NCBI RefSeq assembly: GCF_003258355.1
Contig: NZ_QKPO01000007.1
Span: 1-64,000 of the forward strand
DNA length: 64,000 bases
Origin: Confluentibacter sediminis
Lineage (GTDB): Bacteria > Bacteroidota > Bacteroidia > Flavobacteriales > Flavobacteriaceae
Direction: 5' to 3'
The position numbers and the translations under genes were made by a program. The notes beneath the pieces are model-generated. The model searched no databases, had not been told where the DNA came from, and saw only the letters and a program-made list of their open reading frames with translations. Positions 62,527 to 64,000 of this stretch are shown piece after piece. Position 1 is the stretch's first letter, and the number at the start of each line of letters is the position of its first letter.

Positions 62527-62677
62527 GAGTATTTTTTGAAAATATCTTTAAGAGAAACTCTCAAACGAGCGTTTGGTAGCTGGCGCATCAGAGCAAGAGA
62601 TTGCCATGGGACGTAAATAAGCGTATACTTTTGCTGAAATTGAAACTTTGAAAACTGGTTTTGCGAGTGTAGATTAA
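62527..62677 (+). pseudogene. Decayed copy of the valS 3' end
   Basis: About 150 bases align with the last 50 codons of valS. In one frame they read EYFLKISLRETLKRAF (val[17 protein letters not shown]). After a one-base shift they read VAGASEQEIAMGRK, then a stop, AEIETLKTGFASVD and a stop (val[29 protein letters not shown]). Order, orientation and stop position all match. No other part of valS is seen, so this is a partial duplicate or insertion scar. Confidence 0.85.
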
Positions 62678-62795
62678 AAGTATTTTAAGGGCTCGTTTAA
62701 CTTTTAAGATATATAGTTTAAATTATCTATATCAATAGTTAAACCAAGTTAGGTGAAAATTTCTATAAAATAAAACAATAATGGTTGAGAATATT

Positions 62796-63590
62796 TTAAG
62801 AAACCAACGTTTCATCAATCTTACTTTCAAGCGCATCAAAGTCGTAAATGTTGTGGTCCAATAGGTGAGATGGGTACACGTTTTGCAACGCATGCATCAT
62901 AATCGTGTTTCGGTCAGGGAATTCAGTTTCCCAATCGGCGATCATTTGTTTTACTTTTTTACGTTGTAAATTTTCTTGAGAGCCACATAAATTACAAGGT
63001 ATGATGGGGAATTGCATCATGGTAGCATAGGTCTCAATATCACTTTCGTTACAAAATGCTAAGGGTCTAAGCACAATTAAATCACCGGCATCGTTTTTAA
63101 ATTTAGGCGGCATGGTTTCCATTTTTCCAGCAAAAAAGAAGTTGAGGAAAAAGGTTTCTAAAATATCGTTTCGATGATGTCCAAGTGCCAACTTATTGCA
63201 TTTTAAATCTCTGGCGGCTTCATAAAGCGTACCACGCCGTAATCGGGAACATAAACTGCAAGTAGTTTTGCCTTCTGGCGTTTTCTCCATCACAATTTTA
63301 TAGGTATTTTTCTCTATAATTTTATAGTTTACACCTAGGTTGTTCAGGTAATTTGGTAAGACTTCAACAGGGAATCCAGGTTGTTTTTGATCCAAGTTAA
63401 CAGCGATGATTTCAAAAGAAATAGGTGCCACTTTTTGGAAATGCAGCATCATATCTAGCAATGTATAGCTGTCTTTGCCACCAGAAAGACATACCATAAT
63501 GCGGTCGCCAGCTTCTATCATGGAAAACTGTTCAATAGCTTCTGCTGTAGCACGCTGCAATTTTTTTGTAACCTGTTTTATAGTGTCCAT
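62796..63590 (-). CDS. ttcA: tRNA 2-thiocytidine biosynthesis protein (TtcA)
   Basis: A 264-aa protein from the ATG at 63590 ([11 protein letters not shown]). The frame opens further upstream, but that part holds a promoter element and repeats. The PP-loop ATPase motif is [13 protein letters not shown]. The cysteine pairs in [10 protein letters not shown] and IPCNLCGSQ hold an iron-sulfur cluster. [17 protein letters not shown] is the TtcA/TtuA signature. The enzyme thiolates cytidine 32 of some tRNAs using ATP and a 4Fe-4S cluster. The predicted transcript start coincides with the ATG. Confidence 0.95.
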   Translation of the reverse strand: MDTIKQVTKKLQRATAEAIEQFSMIEAGDRIMVCLSGGKDSYTLLDMMLHFQKVAPISFEIIAVNLDQKQPGFPVEVLPNYLNNLGVNYKIIEKNTYKIVMEKTPEGKTTCSLCSRLRRGTLYEAARDLKCNKLALGHHRNDILETFFLNFFFAGKMETMPPKFKNDAGDLIVLRPLAFCNESDIETYATMMQFPIIPCNLCGSQENLQRKKVKQMIADWETEFPDRNTIMMHALQNVYPSHLLDHNIYDFDALESKIDETLVS

Positions 63591-63595
63591 GGCTG

Positions 63596-63603
63596 CAAAA
63601 ATA
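63596..63603 (-). promoter_or_regulatory. ttcA promoter -7 element
   Basis: TATTTTTG on the minus strand, ending 5 bp before the ATG at 63590, which implies a leaderless transcript. Confidence 0.6.
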
Positions 63604-63666
63604 CTATTTAGATGGTTAGAACTAAAATAACGTGTTATAGATTTTGTTAATTTTATAAGATTGAGT

Positions 63667-63838
63667 GTCAGTTCTAGTGATTTTCGATAGAAAAATGTAT
63701 CGAGAACCATAGCAATTCAATTAATAATGATTCTCGATACATTTTTTATTCCGTTACACTTCACAAAAAACACTCGAATTGACAAATTTTAAACTAGTTC
63801 TCGATACAATTCGCTTTTGGCGAATCACTCGAACTGAC
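63667..63838. repeat. Cluster of three REP-like repeat units
   Basis: Unit A on the plus strand is at 63667-63707. Units B (63797-63838) and C (63731-63783) are on the minus strand. All have the pattern GTCA-x-TTC-x-AGTG, a variable middle, then TGTATCGAGAA. In B the middle is a small hairpin (ATTCGC-TTTTG-GCGAAT). A and C are inverted to each other, and AAAAATGTATCGAGAA at 63691 pairs exactly with TTCTCGATACATTTTT at 63731. Confidence 0.85.
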
Positions 63839-63849
63839 ATTAGATAATG

Positions 63850-64000
63850 TTAACGGTTACCAAACGTCGTTTTAAACATATTAGTAAGCCGTTTCAATAA
63901 CGATATTTCAGAATCATTGTAAGTATCTGCCAACGTGATTACTTTTAATTTTTCGGTAAACGATTCCAACGTTTCTGATTCTGTTTTTTTAATGCTGACC
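63850..64000 (-). CDS. C-terminal fragment of an unidentified protein
   Basis: An open frame on the minus strand runs from the window edge to a TAA at 63852-63850. It gives about 49 residues, with KKTESETLESFTEKLKVI and SLLKRLTNMFKTTFGNR at the end. The sequence is charged and probably helical. It is too short to identify the family. The stop lies just beyond the repeat cluster. Confidence 0.6.
   Translation of the reverse strand, partial: VSIKKTESETLESFTEKLKVITLADTYNDSEISLLKRLTNMFKTTFGNR

Noticed and set aside
63667-63838. Repeat cluster as a CRISPR array
   Set aside because: Units occur in both orientations and have variable centres; no cas gene is in the window.

Overview
The window is about 33-35% G+C by eye and carries many hallmarks of a marine-type Bacteroidota, most probably a member of the Flavobacteriaceae. 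These are a SusC/SusD pair, -7 promoter elements of the form TAnnTTTG, a short (287 aa) primary sigma factor, DUF1573, DUF6702 and CarboxypepD_reg-type proteins, lipid A 4'-kinase, and very weak ribosome binding sites. Genus cannot be fixed from the sequence alone. There is no CRISPR array, no transposase or integrase gene and no rRNA. One intact tRNA (Gly, TCC) is present, plus a 3'-half remnant of what looks like a tRNA-Arg.

Layout. 1-14,791: a nutrient-acquisition locus with the end of a calcineurin-type phosphoesterase, two neutral-ceramidase-like proteins, a YdjC/ChbG-type deacetylase lipoprotein and an alpha/beta hydrolase (minus strand). Divergent from these are a PKD lipoprotein, SusC, SusD, a membrane-anchored PHP phosphoesterase and a glycerophosphodiester phosphodiesterase. 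The enzymes hydrolyse amide, ester and phosphodiester bonds, and no glycoside hydrolase is seen. The locus is therefore best read as a lipid or phosphodiester (sphingolipid/glycerophospholipid-like) uptake and breakdown locus rather than a classical polysaccharide one. 14,900-22,950: a tRNA 3' remnant, a frameshifted membrane gene, a membrane class III nucleotide cyclase, then a G+C-richer TolC-adaptor-RND efflux operon with its TetR repressor and three matching operator palindromes.

23,500-31,600: a type B carboxylesterase, an M90 (MtfA-like) peptidase, two tandem CBS-pair proteins, ribulose-phosphate epimerase, the primary sigma factor, a decayed hyaluronan-synthase-like glycosyltransferase, an ankyrin protein and a GNAT acetyltransferase. 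31,700-44,100: tRNA-Gly, peptidase E, a run of envelope proteins (two CarboxypepD_reg-like proteins, DUF6702, M1 peptidase), TatA, an O-methyltransferase, an atypical SDR, a CDGSH ferredoxin-like protein, MsrA, a coiled-coil protein with a cysteine-less zinc ribbon, Nif3 and LpxK. 44,000-57,800: a TPR hybrid histidine kinase, GAPDH and LipA; an overlapping set of Cys-rich membrane protein, GT2, ECF sigma and Nramp-like transporter; aquaporin; an ECF sigma/anti-sigma pair; MurB; an aminotransferase; an aspartyl protease with PDZ; DUF1573. 58,000-64,000: ValS, two Tat-exported ferritin-like proteins, a decayed second copy of the valS 3' end, TtcA, a cluster of REP-like repeats and the end of an unidentified gene.

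The most informative non-gene signals are the decayed valS 3'-end copy beyond the ferritin-like genes, the tRNA remnant beside the cyclase/efflux block, the TetR operators, the decayed hyaluronan-synthase-like gene and the REP-like repeats. Several conserved families here also lack their textbook catalytic or metal-binding residues (one ceramidase paralogue, the Nramp protein, the zinc-ribbon protein, the SDR). All alignments behind these statements were made by eye.
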